From: Corynebacterium sp. ACRPH
GTDB taxonomy: Bacteria; Actinomycetota; Actinomycetes; Mycobacteriales; Mycobacteriaceae
Length of the DNA stretch: 64,000 nt
Assembly: GCF_022347285.1 (NCBI RefSeq)
Contig: NZ_JAKRND010000003.1
Span: forward strand, 62,001-126,000
Reading direction: 5' to 3'
A program made the translations under genes and the position numbers. Below, piece after piece: positions 29,307-38,236 of the stretch; within the stretch, counting starts at the first letter, position 1; each line of letters starts with the position of its first letter. Under the pieces are notes generated by a model. That model was not told the origin of the DNA and searched no databases. It was given only the letters and a program-made list of their open reading frames with translations.

Positions 29307-30115
29307 AGGTTGTTCACCAGCTCGCCGAGCAGCTTGCCCATGTCGTTGGCGGCTTCCTTGCCCGCCTGCAGAACCTCCTCATGGTTCAGAGCCTCGCCGG
29401 TAACCCCCGCCGCCAGGTTCGTGACCAGCGAGATTCCCAGCACATCCAGGTCCGCCTCGCGCGCGGCGATCGTCTCGTAGACCGTGGACATGCCCACCAG
29501 GCCCGCGCCCAGGGTGCGCAGCATGTGGATCTCCGCCGGAGTTTCGTACTGCGGCCCGGGCATCATTGCGTACACGGCCTCGCGCATGCCGGGGCGCAGC
29601 TTCTGCACCTTGGCGCGCAGCTCGGGGCTGTAGGCATCCACCAGGTTCACGAAGTTCGCGCCCGTCAGGGGTGTCTTGGCGGTGAAGTTAATGTGATCGG
29701 CGATCAGCACCGGCTCGCCGACAGTCATGCCCTCGGTCAGGCCACCCGCGGCGTTGGTCAGCACGATTGTCTGCACGCCCGCGGCCGCGGCGGTGCGGAC
29801 CGCATGGGCGGTGCGCCACAGCTCGTGGCCCTCGTAGGCGTGGGTGCGGCCCAGCAGCACCAGCACGTTGCGGCCGCCGATGCGGGCGCTGCGCACCGTG
29901 CCGCCGTGGCCCTGCGCGGTGGGAGCCAGGAAGCCCGGCAGCTCCGACATCGGGAACTCCTGCAGGTCTTCCGCGCCTTCGCAGAGCACGTCGGCGGCGG
30001 GGCGCCACCCCGAGCCGAGCACCACGGCACAGTCGTAGGAATCGAGGCCCGTGCGCTCCTTCAGCGCCGCCGCGGCCTCTGCGGCCAATTCATAGGGATT
30101 TGGGGAAGCAGTCAT
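29303..30115 (-). CDS. purine nucleoside phosphorylase
   Basis: The enzyme cleaves inosine and guanosine with phosphate to base and ribose-1-phosphate. The 270-aa product is of the trimeric PNP class. It has CAVVLGSGWRPAADVL near the N-terminus, VLVLLGRTHAYEGHE and TIVLTNAAGGLTEGM. Then come MPGPQYETPAEIHMLRTLGA and GMSTVYETIAAREADLDV (purine-binding Glu and the Met-Ser-Thr phosphate loop), and LVTNLAAG. The frame is open for about 245 more codons upstream, but that part lies opposite the amidohydrolase gene. The ATG at 30115 gives the standard length. It is coupled to pmmB, so ribose-1-phosphate can be passed on to the mutase. It is often labelled deoD in actinobacteria although it is PunA-type. 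Confidence 0.92.
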   Translation of the reverse strand: MTASPNPYELAAEAAAALKERTGLDSYDCAVVLGSGWRPAADVLCEGAEDLQEFPMSELPGFLAPTAQGHGGTVRSARIGGRNVLVLLGRTHAYEGHELWRTAHAVRTAAAAGVQTIVLTNAAGGLTEGMTVGEPVLIADHINFTAKTPLTGANFVNLVDAYSPELRAKVQKLRPGMREAVYAMMPGPQYETPAEIHMLRTLGAGLVGMSTVYETIAAREADLDVLGISLVTNLAAGVTGEALNHEEVLQAGKEAANDMGKLLGELVNNL

Positions 30116-30172
30116 GCCAACCAAGAATACCGCAGGCGCTAGACTAGACAGGTCAGTAAAAGTGAGAGGGAC

Positions 30173-31405
30173 GTGAGTATTCAAGTGCAAGACGGCACAC
30201 AGGAACGCGCGCAGGAAAGCAGCACCCATTCCGTCGCCCAGTTTGTGCAGAACTGGACGCGGGACAACGCACAGCGGGTCATCGACTGGCGCCGTCACCT
30301 GCACCGCAACCCCGAGCTGTCGCACATGGAGACGGAGACCACCCGCTTCCTCGCCGCCGAACTCGAGCGCGCCGGACTGCAGCCCGTGGCCCTGCCCTCC
30401 ACGGGTCTGATCGCCGACATCGGCCCCGTCGGCGCGCCCCGCATCGCCTTCCGCGGTGACATCGACGCGCTGCCGTTGCAGGAGGTCACGGGCCTGGACT
30501 ACGCCTCCGAGGCACCGGGGGTCATGCACGCCTGCGGTCACGACATCCACACCACGATCGTGCTGGGGCTGGCCGTCGCCCTTGCCGATTTTGTTGATGC
30601 CCACGGGGAGAATGCCCTGGGGGTTCAGGTTCGCTTTATCTTCCAGCCCGCCGAGGAAGTCATGGACGGCGGCGCGGTGGACGTCATCGAAGCCGGCGCA
30701 CTTCATGGCGTATCCCGCATCTTCGCCGTCCACTGCGAGCCGAAGCTGCGTACCGGCGAGATCGGCGTGCGCACCGGTGCGATCACCTCCGCCAGCGACG
30801 TGGTGGAGATCATCCTGCGCGGCCATGGCGGCCACACCTCCCGTCCGCACCTGGCGGCGGATCTGGTGTACACCGCAGGCCTCATCGCCTCGCAGCTGCC
30901 GGGCCTGCTGTCCCGCACCGTGGATCCGCGCACCGGCACGGTGCTGACCTTCGGCGCGATCAACGGCGGCTCCACGTTCAACGCAATTCCGCAGGAGGTC
31001 CGCCTGCTCGGTACGTTCCGCACCGCGGAGGTTGGAGTGTGGCGTCGTGGCGAAGAAACCTTGCGAGAACTCCTAGAGCACCTGGTGGCACCCACCGGGG
31101 CCGAGCTCGAGCTGCGCTACACCAAGGGTGTGCCACCGGTGATGAATGACGACGTCTCCACCGCCGCGCTCGCGCAGGCCGTCAAGGACGTGGATCCGAA
31201 CGCGCTGAAGGAGGCCCCGCAATCCACCGGCGGCGAGGACTTCAGCTGGTACCTGGAGCACGTGCCGGGCTCCATGGCGCGCCTGGGCGCGTGGACTGGC
31301 AAGGGGGAGCGGCCCGACCTGCACCAGCCGGACATCGTTTTCGACGAGCGCGCCCTCGGTATCGGCATCCGCCTGTTCGCCGGGGTTATTGACCAGTTCC
31401 GTTAA
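30173..31405 (+). CDS. M20 family amidohydrolase (AmiA-type)
   Basis: The 410-aa product is a metal-dependent amidohydrolase of the M20D/hippurate hydrolase group. It has RRHLHRNPELSHMETET at the N-terminus and FRGDIDALPLQEVTG with a metal Asp region. MHACGHDIHTTIVLGLA carries the metal His pair and the catalytic region, and FIFQPAEEVMDGGAV the catalytic and metal Glu pair. QSTGGEDFSWYLEHVPGSM is the last metal-ligand region. Mycobacterial orthologues amiA1/amiB1 occupy the same place next to the nucleoside phosphorylase; the substrate is not known. A GTG start at 30173 follows GAGAGGG. TAGACT hexamers at about 30139 probably belong to its promoter, shared with the divergent pnp. Confidence 0.88.
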   Translation: MSIQVQDGTQERAQESSTHSVAQFVQNWTRDNAQRVIDWRRHLHRNPELSHMETETTRFLAAELERAGLQPVALPSTGLIADIGPVGAPRIAFRGDIDALPLQEVTGLDYASEAPGVMHACGHDIHTTIVLGLAVALADFVDAHGENALGVQVRFIFQPAEEVMDGGAVDVIEAGALHGVSRIFAVHCEPKLRTGEIGVRTGAITSASDVVEIILRGHGGHTSRPHLAADLVYTAGLIASQLPGLLSRTVDPRTGTVLTFGAINGGSTFNAIPQEVRLLGTFRTAEVGVWRRGEETLRELLEHLVAPTGAELELRYTKGVPPVMNDDVSTAALAQAVKDVDPNALKEAPQSTGGEDFSWYLEHVPGSMARLGAWTGKGERPDLHQPDIVFDERALGIGIRLFAGVIDQFR

Positions 31406-31967
31406 GGCGCTTCTGCGCGAACTTCATCGCGCTGCTGGTCAGCTGGTGGGTGCGCTGCTTGCGCTCGAACTTCCACTGCGCCTGCTGGGCGCGCTGCTGC
31501 ATCTTCAGCTCCCGGAAGCGCTGGCGCTCCAACTGTGCCGGGCTGGGCTCGTACCAGGTCCTAGGGCCGACCTTCATGATGTAGAGCAGCACGAAGACCA
31601 GTGGGATCATTAGCAAGAGGATGGGGGAGTTCGCCCACACGCCATTGAAGAGCATGGCCAGGGCGCTGCTGCCGATCACGGTGCTGAGCAGCAAGCCCAG
31701 ACGCACGTTCCTGCCGCTGCGGTATTGGCGATCGACCTCGTGGGCGGAGTAGTAGGGAACGAGCTCGCGCGAAGCCTCCAGCGGTGGGAGGTCGGTGAAT
31801 AACTGCGCGAGCTCGCGCTCGGAGCGGGACGTGGTGGCCTGCTGCACGCGCTCCTCGTACTCGGACATGGTGAGCCGACCGTCGGCGAAGTGCTCACCGA
31901 GCGCGCTGATAGCGTCGCTACGGTCGACATCGGAGATGCGGATTTCACGGCGGGACGGTTCGTTCAT
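31386..31967 (-). CDS. DUF1707 membrane protein
   Basis: The 193-aa product starts with an actinobacterial DUF1707 domain. Its usual signature appears as RISDVDRSDAISALGEHFADGRLTM, split here as RISDVDRSDA and FADGRLTMSEYEERV. About 50 residues later two membrane helices appear (about 92-107 and 113-131), then a strongly basic tail rich in Gln, Arg and Lys (RFRELKMQQRAQQAQWKF). Function is unknown. It lies 24 nt downstream of glpK on the same strand and overlaps the convergent amidohydrolase gene by 20 bp. Confidence 0.82.
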   Translation of the reverse strand: MNEPSRREIRISDVDRSDAISALGEHFADGRLTMSEYEERVQQATTSRSERELAQLFTDLPPLEASRELVPYYSAHEVDRQYRSGRNVRLGLLLSTVIGSSALAMLFNGVWANSPILLLMIPLVFVLLYIMKVGPRTWYEPSPAQLERQRFRELKMQQRAQQAQWKFERKQRTHQLTSSAMKFAQKRLNGTGQ

Positions 31968-31991
31968 ACCTCTAAAGGTAGCACCCGGAGC

Positions 31992-33578
31992 CTAATCCTC
32001 GGTCCAGTTGAACGTCCGCTCCACGGCGCGCTTCCACTTGTCGTAGGCGATCCTGCGCTCCTCCGGGTCGCCCTTGGGGAAGTAGGTCTTTTCCTCCTGC
32101 CAGAGGGAAACCAGCTCGTCGAGGTCCCGGTAGAAACCCACGGCCAGGCCGGCGGCGTAGGCCGCTCCGAGGGCGGTGGTCTCCGAGACCTCCGGCACCG
32201 TCACCGGAACCTCCAGCTGGTCGGCCTGGAACTGCATCAGCAACGAGTTGACCACCATGCCACCGTCGACGCGCAGGTTCTTCAGATCCACCTGCGAGTC
32301 CGCGTTCATGGCCTCGACGACCTCGCGGGTCTGGAAGGCCGTGGCCTCCAGTGCGGCCCGGGCGATGTGCGCCTTCGTCACGTAGCGGGTCAGCCCCGCG
32401 ATGATGCCACGCGCCTCGGGGCGCCAGTGCGGCGCCAGCAGCCCGCTGAAGGCCGGCACGATGTAGCAACCGCCGTTATCGTCCACGCTGCGAGCCAGCG
32501 GCTCGATGTCGTCGGCGGTGTCGAAGAACCCCAGGTTGTCGCGCAGCCACTGCACTAGGGAGCCGGTGACGGCGATGGAGCCCTCCAGTGCGTACACGGC
32601 GGGCTGATTGCCCAGCCGGTAGGCGACGGTGGTGATCAGCCCGTGTTCGGACCACTGCGGCTCGGTGCCGGTGTTCATCAGCAGGAAGTTGCCAGTGCCG
32701 TAGGTGTTCTTCGCCTCGCCCTGGTTAAAGCACACCTGGCCGAAGGCTGCGGCCTGCTGGTCGCCCAGGATGCCCGCGATCGGCACGCCTTGCACCGGCC
32801 CGCTGCGGCGGACCTTCCCGACGACCTCGGAGGAGCTGACGATCTCCGGCAGCATGGATTCAGGCACGCCGAACAGCTCGCACAGCTCCGGGTCCCACGT
32901 CTGCGTTCGCAGATCCATCAGCATGGTGCGCGAGGCATTGGTGACGTCCGTGACGTGCCGGGCATGGTCGCTGCGGCCCGCCTTGGACTTCTTGTGCGAG
33001 CGGCGGGTGAGTTCCCAGATCAGCCACGAGTCGATGGTGCCGAAGGCCAGCTCCCCGCGCTCCGCCTTCTCGCGGGCGCCGTCGACGTTGTCCAGGATCC
33101 ACTGGATTTTCGGTCCGGCGAAGTAGGTGGAGGCGTTCAGGCCGGTGCGCTCGAAGATCATGGTCTTCTGCTCCTCGCTCAAGGAGCTCACGATCTTGTC
33201 GGTGCGTGTGTCCTGCCACACGATGGCGTTGTAGATGGGCTTGCCGGTGACGCGGTCCCACACGACGGTGGTTTCGCGCTGGTTGGTGATGCCCACCGCT
33301 GCGAACTCTTCCACCGGGATGTCGCGGGAGGCCGCCGCGTCCGCCATCACGCGCCGGGTGTTGCGCCGGATCTCCTCCGGGTCGTGTTCCACCCAGCCGG
33401 GGCGGGGGAAGATCTGCTGGTGCTCCATGTGGCTGGAGCTGATGATCTTGCCGTGCGCATCAAAAATGATGCAGCGGGTAGACGTGGTCCCCTGGTCAAG
33501 CGCCAATACGTAGCCCCGCTTGGAGCTTTTCCACTTAGCCAAGGTCCCGGTCAGCTGGTTCGTAAGGTTTTCTACCAC
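31992..33578 (-). CDS. glpK: glycerol kinase
   Basis: GlpK phosphorylates glycerol to glycerol-3-phosphate, for catabolism and for lipid backbones. The 528-aa FGGY kinase has [18 protein letters not shown], then [18 protein letters not shown] and [11 protein letters not shown]. Downstream are [32 protein letters not shown] and [19 protein letters not shown]. The length exceeds the usual ~500 aa by an N-terminal extension of about 20 residues and a small insert ([17 protein letters not shown]). The start is a GTG directly abutting the TGA of the upstream gene. No glycerol facilitator or glpD is adjacent. Co-direction with accBC suggests a lipid-precursor link. Confidence 0.95.
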   Translation of the reverse strand: MVENLTNQLTGTLAKWKSSKRGYVLALDQGTTSTRCIIFDAHGKIISSSHMEHQQIFPRPGWVEHDPEEIRRNTRRVMADAAASRDIPVEEFAAVGITNQRETTVVWDRVTGKPIYNAIVWQDTRTDKIVSSLSEEQKTMIFERTGLNASTYFAGPKIQWILDNVDGAREKAERGELAFGTIDSWLIWELTRRSHKKSKAGRSDHARHVTDVTNASRTMLMDLRTQTWDPELCELFGVPESMLPEIVSSSEVVGKVRRSGPVQGVPIAGILGDQQAAAFGQVCFNQGEAKNTYGTGNFLLMNTGTEPQWSEHGLITTVAYRLGNQPAVYALEGSIAVTGSLVQWLRDNLGFFDTADDIEPLARSVDDNGGCYIVPAFSGLLAPHWRPEARGIIAGLTRYVTKAHIARAALEATAFQTREVVEAMNADSQVDLKNLRVDGGMVVNSLLMQFQADQLEVPVTVPEVSETTALGAAYAAGLAVGFYRDLDELVSLWQEEKTYFPKGDPEERRIAYDKWKRAVERTFNWTED

Positions 33579-34157
33579 TCAGTCCTCTGTGTCCTCTGTG
33601 TCCTCTGCGTCCGCTGTGTCGTCTGCATCATCAGCGCCCCGCTTACGCTGGTTCGCAAACGCCGCCAGAATCAGAATCGCCACGCCTGCAGCGCCGCACA
33701 GCATCGTCACCCACCGCAGTGCCTGCAGGGTGCCGGAGGAGTATTTGGAGATGTAGATGCTGCCCTGGTCGCAGGTGTACTTGGCGCCCTCGATGTCCTC
33801 GGTGAACTTGATCGAGGTGTACACGCCCTTGTTCTTCGTCAGCGGCAGGGAGACATCGGAGATCTCCAGGTCATCCTGGCTGAACTTCAGATCCGCGGCC
33901 TCGATGCGGTCGACGAGCTGCTTGCCCTCGCTGTCCACTAGGGCGCATTCCTTCGCGGTCAGGGCGTCTTCATCGGCCAGCAGGTAGTACTCCTTGCCGG
34001 CCTGTACGTCGTAGCCCTTGCCGAAGTCCTTCACACCCACCAGCGAAACGATAGCGGTGATCACGGCGACGATCAGCAGCCCAAGGCCGAGGAAGATCAT
34101 GCCCTTCGGCGTCTTCCTTTCGAAGCTGTTGGCCTGCTCGGTGGTGGTTTCAGTCAT
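33579..34157 (-). CDS. hypothetical two-helix membrane protein with acidic repeat tail
   Basis: The 192-aa product has a cytoplasmic N-terminus, a membrane helix at about 19-42, and an extracytoplasmic domain of about 100 residues with two Cys (AKECALVDSEG and AKYTCDQGSIY). A second helix lies at about 147-166, followed by an acidic cytoplasmic tail ending DTADAEDTEDTED. The tail is encoded by a 9-nt tandem repeat. The gene begins 22 nt after accBC and its TGA touches the GTG of glpK, so it is in the same operon. Not assigned to a family. Confidence 0.65.
   Translation of the reverse strand: MTETTTEQANSFERKTPKGMIFLGLGLLIVAVITAIVSLVGVKDFGKGYDVQAGKEYYLLADEDALTAKECALVDSEGKQLVDRIEAADLKFSQDDLEISDVSLPLTKNKGVYTSIKFTEDIEGAKYTCDQGSIYISKYSSGTLQALRWVTMLCGAAGVAILILAAFANQRKRGADDADDTADAEDTEDTED
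33582..33608 (-). repeat. 9-bp tandem repeat coding for acidic residues
   Basis: TCCTCTGTG (plus strand) occurs two and a half to three times in a row at the 3' end of the 33579-34157 gene, giving Thr-Glu-Asp repeats. Such short in-frame repeats can change copy number by slippage without a frameshift. Confidence 0.55.
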
Positions 34158-34179
34158 GGGGGTGTGTTTCCTGTTTTGT

Positions 34180-35973
34180 CTATTCGTTCCCAGCGGAGCT
34201 GTCGTCCTTCAGCTCCATAAGTGCCTGGTTCTTTGTGACGCCATCGCCGCCTCCGACGCTCAAGGACTGCACCACACCGGACTTGTGCGCCTTGACGGCG
34301 TTCTCCATCTTCATCGCCTCCAGCACCAGCAGCACGTCGCCCTCGGCCACTTCGTCGCCTTCCGCGACCTCCACCTTGATCACGGTGCCCTGCATCGGGG
34401 CGGCTACCGTGTCGCCGGTGATGGCGATGTCCGCGGCATTCGCGCGGCGCTTCTTTGCGCGGCTCACCGAGCCACGGCCTGCCAGGATCTCGCCCGGCAC
34501 CAGCACCTCCACGCGGCGCCCGTCGACCTCCACGACCAGCTTCTCCTTCGGCAGTTCGCCCTCGGCGGCGGCCGCGAGCGGCTCCTCGTAGGCGGGCAGC
34601 TGGTTGTCCCATTCCTCTTCGATCCACCGGGTGTACACGCGGTAGTTGCCGTCCTCGGCTACGAATGCCGGGTCGTTTAGCGCGGCCTGGTGGAAGGGGA
34701 TAACGGTCGGGATGCCCTCGACCTCGTACTCTTCCAGTGCTCGCAGGGAACGCTGGATCGCCTCGGTGCGGTCGGCGCCGGTGACGATGAGCTTGGCCAG
34801 CATGGAGTCAAACTGCCCGCCGACCACTGCGCCGGTTTCGATGCCGGAGTCCATGCGCACGCCGGGGCCGGCGGGCTCACGGTAGGTCTGGATGCGTCCC
34901 GGGGCCGGCATGAAGTTGTTCGTCGGGTCCTCGCCGTTGATGCGGAACTCGATGGAGTGGCCGACGATCTCCGGGTCCTCGGTGCGGGACAGCTCCTCGC
35001 CGCGGGCGATGCGAAACTGCTCGCGCACCAGGTCCCAGCCGGTGACCTGCTCGGTGACGGGGTGCTCCACCTGCAGGCGAGTATTGACCTCTAGGAAGCT
35101 GATCAGCCCGTCGGAGCCCACCAGGTACTCCACCGTGCCCGCGCCGTAGTAGCCGGCCTCGCGGCAGATGGCCTTGGCGGAGGAGTAGATGCGCTCGTTC
35201 TGCTCGTCGCTCAAGAACGGCGCGGGGGCCTCCTCGATGAGCTTCTGGAAGCGCCGCTGGGCGGAGCAATCGCGGGTGGAGGCGACCACAACGTTGCCGT
35301 GCTTATCGGCCACGACCTGCGCCTCGACGTGGCGGGCGCGGTCCAGGTAGCGCTCCACGAAGCACTCGCCGCGGCCGAAGGCGGTGATGGCCTCGCGGGT
35401 TGCGGACTCAAAGAGGTCCGGAATTTCGTCCATCGTGTAGGCGACCTTCATGCCGCGCCCGCCACCGCCGAAGGCGGCCTTGATGGCGATCGGAAGTCCG
35501 TGGCGCTCCGCAAAGGCGGTGACCTCTGCAGCATCCGCGACAGGCTCCTTAGTGCCCGGAGTCATAGGGGCGTCAACACTAAGAGCAATGTTTCGCGCAG
35601 TGACCTTATCGCCGAGTTTGCGAATGGCCTCCGGCGGCGGGCCGATCCAGTTCAGTCCCGCATCCACGACGGCCTGGGCGAAGTCCGCGTTCTCAGACAG
35701 GAAGCCGTAGCCCGGGTGGATCGCGTCGGCGCCGGACTTGCGCGCAGCACCGATGATTTTCTCGATGTCCAGGTAGGTCTCCGCCGAGGTCTGGCCACCG
35801 AGGGCCAGCGCTTCGTCAGCCATGCGCACGAAGGGTGCCTCTGCATCCGGGTCCGCGTACACGGCGACGGTAGCGATGCCCTCGTCGCGCGCAGCCCGGA
35901 TGACGCGCACTGCGATCTCGCCACGGTTGGCGATCAGTACCTTCGTCAGGTCAGCGGCGGTGCTGGAAGTCAC
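34180..35973 (-). CDS. accBC: acyl-CoA carboxylase alpha subunit: biotin carboxylase plus biotin carrier domain
   Basis: This subunit carboxylates its own biotin with bicarbonate and ATP and serves acetyl-, propionyl- and long-chain acyl-CoA carboxylases for fatty and mycolic acid synthesis. Domains: biotin carboxylase (about 1-450) with [17 protein letters not shown], the ATP-grasp loop [15 protein letters not shown] and [18 protein letters not shown]; then a linker and a biotinyl domain with EAMKMENAV, biotin on Lys at about residue 555. Length (597 aa) matches C. glutamicum AccBC. The GTG at 35973 is preferred over TTG at 35979 because GAAAGGA lies 6 nt before it. The thtR gene is next upstream, as in C. 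glutamicum. Confidence 0.96.
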   Translation of the reverse strand: MTSSTAADLTKVLIANRGEIAVRVIRAARDEGIATVAVYADPDAEAPFVRMADEALALGGQTSAETYLDIEKIIGAARKSGADAIHPGYGFLSENADFAQAVVDAGLNWIGPPPEAIRKLGDKVTARNIALSVDAPMTPGTKEPVADAAEVTAFAERHGLPIAIKAAFGGGGRGMKVAYTMDEIPDLFESATREAITAFGRGECFVERYLDRARHVEAQVVADKHGNVVVASTRDCSAQRRFQKLIEEAPAPFLSDEQNERIYSSAKAICREAGYYGAGTVEYLVGSDGLISFLEVNTRLQVEHPVTEQVTGWDLVREQFRIARGEELSRTEDPEIVGHSIEFRINGEDPTNNFMPAPGRIQTYREPAGPGVRMDSGIETGAVVGGQFDSMLAKLIVTGADRTEAIQRSLRALEEYEVEGIPTVIPFHQAALNDPAFVAEDGNYRVYTRWIEEEWDNQLPAYEEPLAAAAEGELPKEKLVVEVDGRRVEVLVPGEILAGRGSVSRAKKRRANAADIAITGDTVAAPMQGTVIKVEVAEGDEVAEGDVLLVLEAMKMENAVKAHKSGVVQSLSVGGGDGVTKNQALMELKDDSSAGNE

Positions 35974-36029
35974 GGGCAATCCTTTCGGGTTATTAGTTAG
36001 GGGTTAGTTAATGAGGCTACACGCCCCGG

Positions 36030-36896
36030 TTAGGCGCGTTCGATGGGCACGCGCATCATGTTTCCCCATTCAATCCACGAGCCATCGTAAACCCGCACGT
36101 TTTCCCACCCCAGGAGGAAGCGCAGCACGAACCACTCGAGCGCGGCCCGGGCACCGTTGTTGCAATAAACAACGGTCTCGCGGTGAGGGTCCAACTCCAG
36201 TTCGGCATGAATGGCCTCGATGGCTTCGGCGGGGCGGAAGCGCGAGTTGGCCAGCAGTGAGGAGTCGGCGCGCAGGTTCTTGGCCCCCGGCACGTGCCCG
36301 TTGCGGCGGATAGGGTAGCCGGGCAGGGTTACTTCGCCGGTGTACTCCTCGGCATTGCGCAGGTCGATCACCTGGGTGCCGTCGAACTTCGTGCGCAGCT
36401 CGTCGACGAAGATGCGGTGGGTGTGGTCGTTTCGGTGGGAGGGCACCGAGTAGGTGGGGCGCGGAGAAACGTCATCAACGGCATAGGAAATCTCGCGTTC
36501 CTCTTGCATCCAGGCGTCTCGCCCGCCGTCCAGGATCCGCACATCCGGGTGGCCGAAAAGCTCGAAGACCCATAGCGCGTACACGGCCCACAGGTTGGCG
36601 TGGTCGCCGTAGAACACCACCGTGTCCTCCCGGGAGATGCCCAGGCGCCCCATGAGTTCCTCGAACTCCTTTGGCCCGATAAGGTCGCGCCACACCGGAT
36701 CCGAGAGGTCTTCGTACCACTTCAGGCGTACGGCAGAGGGAATGTGACCAATATCGTATAAAAGCGAATCTGCGTCCACCTCGACGACCTTGAGGCCGGG
36801 AGTCCCCAGTTTTGCGCCGAGCCAAGCGTTCGTGACCAGCTTGTTTGGTTGTGCGTACTGCTTGAGCTGAGGGCTGGGGTCGAATTCGATTCCCAT
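36030..36896 (-). CDS. thtR: thiosulfate sulfurtransferase (rhodanese)
   Basis: The 288-aa product has two rhodanese domains. The N-terminal, catalytically inactive one contains GHIPSAVRLKWYEDL and VVFYGDHANLWAVYALW. The C-terminal one carries the active-site loop VVYCNNGARAALEWFVL with the persulfide-forming Cys. It transfers sulfane sulfur from thiosulfate to acceptors such as cyanide or protein thiols. Position directly upstream of accBC is conserved in corynebacteria. The ATG at 36896 follows GAAAGGCAGG. The function in this operon is not known; sulfur supply near biotin-dependent enzymes is a possible link but speculative. Confidence 0.92.
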   Translation of the reverse strand: MGIEFDPSPQLKQYAQPNKLVTNAWLGAKLGTPGLKVVEVDADSLLYDIGHIPSAVRLKWYEDLSDPVWRDLIGPKEFEELMGRLGISREDTVVFYGDHANLWAVYALWVFELFGHPDVRILDGGRDAWMQEEREISYAVDDVSPRPTYSVPSHRNDHTHRIFVDELRTKFDGTQVIDLRNAEEYTGEVTLPGYPIRRNGHVPGAKNLRADSSLLANSRFRPAEAIEAIHAELELDPHRETVVYCNNGARAALEWFVLRFLLGWENVRVYDGSWIEWGNMMRVPIERA

Positions 36897-37048
36897 GAAA
36901 CACCTGCCTTTCGATCGATTGAGAGTCTAGCGCCTTCTTGCCAGCCTTTCTCACACTGCCGCCCGGGCTGGCTGGCCATAGAATTAAAGGTGTTGGCTAA
37001 ACGTGGCCACATGCACTGCATTTTTTACTTCCAGAGCTAGGGGAAACC

Positions 37049-38113
37049 GTGCACAAGAACATTGTTGTCTTTGAGGTTCAGGGCGGAAACGACAAGGGTG
37101 AGGACGGCCACCGCCGCGACACCATGCCCATCGTCGAGGCCATCCGCGAGAAGGGCTGGGGCGCCGAGGTTGTCTACTTCGACCCGGAGAAGGCCAGCGA
37201 GATCTACGAAGACGTTGCCGCTAAGTACGACGCTTACATCTCCCGCGTCAACCCGGGCCACATCCCCGGCGGCGAAAAGGGCTACTTCGACATGCTGACC
37301 AAGCTGACCGAGGAGGCCGGCCTGGTGGGCATGTCCACTCCGGCTGAGATGATGGCCTACGGCGCGAAGGATGCGCTGGTGAAGCTGAACGACACCGACC
37401 TGGTGCCGGACGACACTGCCGCCTACTACGACGTCGACTCCTTCCACAAGACCTTCCCCACCTCCCTGTCCTACGGTGAGCGCGTGCTGAAGCAGAACCG
37501 CGGCTCCACCGGCTCCGGTATTTGGCGCGTGCAGCTGGAAGATAAGCAGCTGGCCGAGTCCATCGAGCCGGGCACGGCTCTGCCCCTGGATGCGAAGTTG
37601 AAGTGCACCGAGGCAGTCGACAACCACACGGAGGTCCGCGAGCTGGGCGAGTTCATGGACTTCTGCGACCAGTACATCGTCGGCGACAACGGCATGCTGG
37701 TGGACATGCGCTTCATGCCGCGCATTGTCGAGGGTGAGATTCGCATTCTGCTGGTCGGCCCGCACCCGGTGTTCGTGGTTCACAAGAAGCCGGCCGATGG
37801 CGGCGACGCGTTCTCCGCAACCCTGTTCTCCGGTGCGAAGTACACCTACCAGAAGCCGGAGGAGTGGCAGGACCTGGTGGACATGTTCGCCGAGGCCCGC
37901 CCAGTCATCGCCGAGAAGCTGGGTGGCGACAACATCCCGCTGATCTGGACCGCCGACTTCATGCTGGCCGATGACGACGAGACGGGCGAGGACACCTACG
38001 TCCTGGGTGAGATCAACTGCTCCTGCGTGGGCTTCACCTCTGAGCTGGATATGGGCATCCAGCAGCTGGTTGCCGAGGAGGCCATTAAGCGTGTGGAGGA
38101 AAAGCACGATTAA
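37049..38113 (+). CDS. Cj0069 family, ATP-grasp-like protein
   Basis: The 354-aa cytosolic protein begins with GTG at 37049 after AGGGGAAA. The N-terminal segment NIVVFEVQGGNDKGEDGHR and the DAYISRVNPG strand look like a pre-ATP-grasp fold. A middle stretch KQNRGSTGSGIWRVQLEDK resembles an ATP-grasp lysine/glycine loop. The C-terminal YVLGEINCSCVGFTSELD matches the metal-binding Glu/Asn strand of glutathione-synthetase-like ligases. These features fit what I recall of the uncharacterised Cj0069 family. A carboxylate-amine ligase activity is plausible but no substrate is known. No biosynthetic partner is adjacent. Confidence 0.6.
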   Translation: MHKNIVVFEVQGGNDKGEDGHRRDTMPIVEAIREKGWGAEVVYFDPEKASEIYEDVAAKYDAYISRVNPGHIPGGEKGYFDMLTKLTEEAGLVGMSTPAEMMAYGAKDALVKLNDTDLVPDDTAAYYDVDSFHKTFPTSLSYGERVLKQNRGSTGSGIWRVQLEDKQLAESIEPGTALPLDAKLKCTEAVDNHTEVRELGEFMDFCDQYIVGDNGMLVDMRFMPRIVEGEIRILLVGPHPVFVVHKKPADGGDAFSATLFSGAKYTYQKPEEWQDLVDMFAEARPVIAEKLGGDNIPLIWTADFMLADDDETGEDTYVLGEINCSCVGFTSELDMGIQQLVAEEAIKRVEEKHD

Positions 38114-38188
38114 GCGCACTAGCGCAACACTGCCGTTTCGGCGTCAAAAAATATTTGTTTAACTACATAACCCGTCGCGGGGCGTTAG

Positions 38189-38204
38189 AGTGAGGCGCAT
38201 CACA
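38189..38204. promoter_or_regulatory. GlxR/CRP-type operator upstream of prpD
   Basis: AGTGAGGCGCATCACA fits the GlxR consensus TGTGA-N6-TCACA with one mismatch. It is centred about 40 bp before the prpD start codon and overlaps a possible -10 hexamer TAGAGT (38186-38191), so cAMP-GlxR binding there would be expected to repress. The octamer GGCGTCAA followed by A-rich DNA lies just upstream at 38140. Confidence 0.6.
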
Positions 38205-38236
38205 GCCTCAATTCCCGAAAGGATCTAACCCCCGCG

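Noticed and set aside
30116..30850. N-terminal extension of the purine nucleoside phosphorylase frame
   Set aside because: The extra 245 codons lie opposite the amidohydrolase gene and would double the protein length; the family starts at the ATG 30115.
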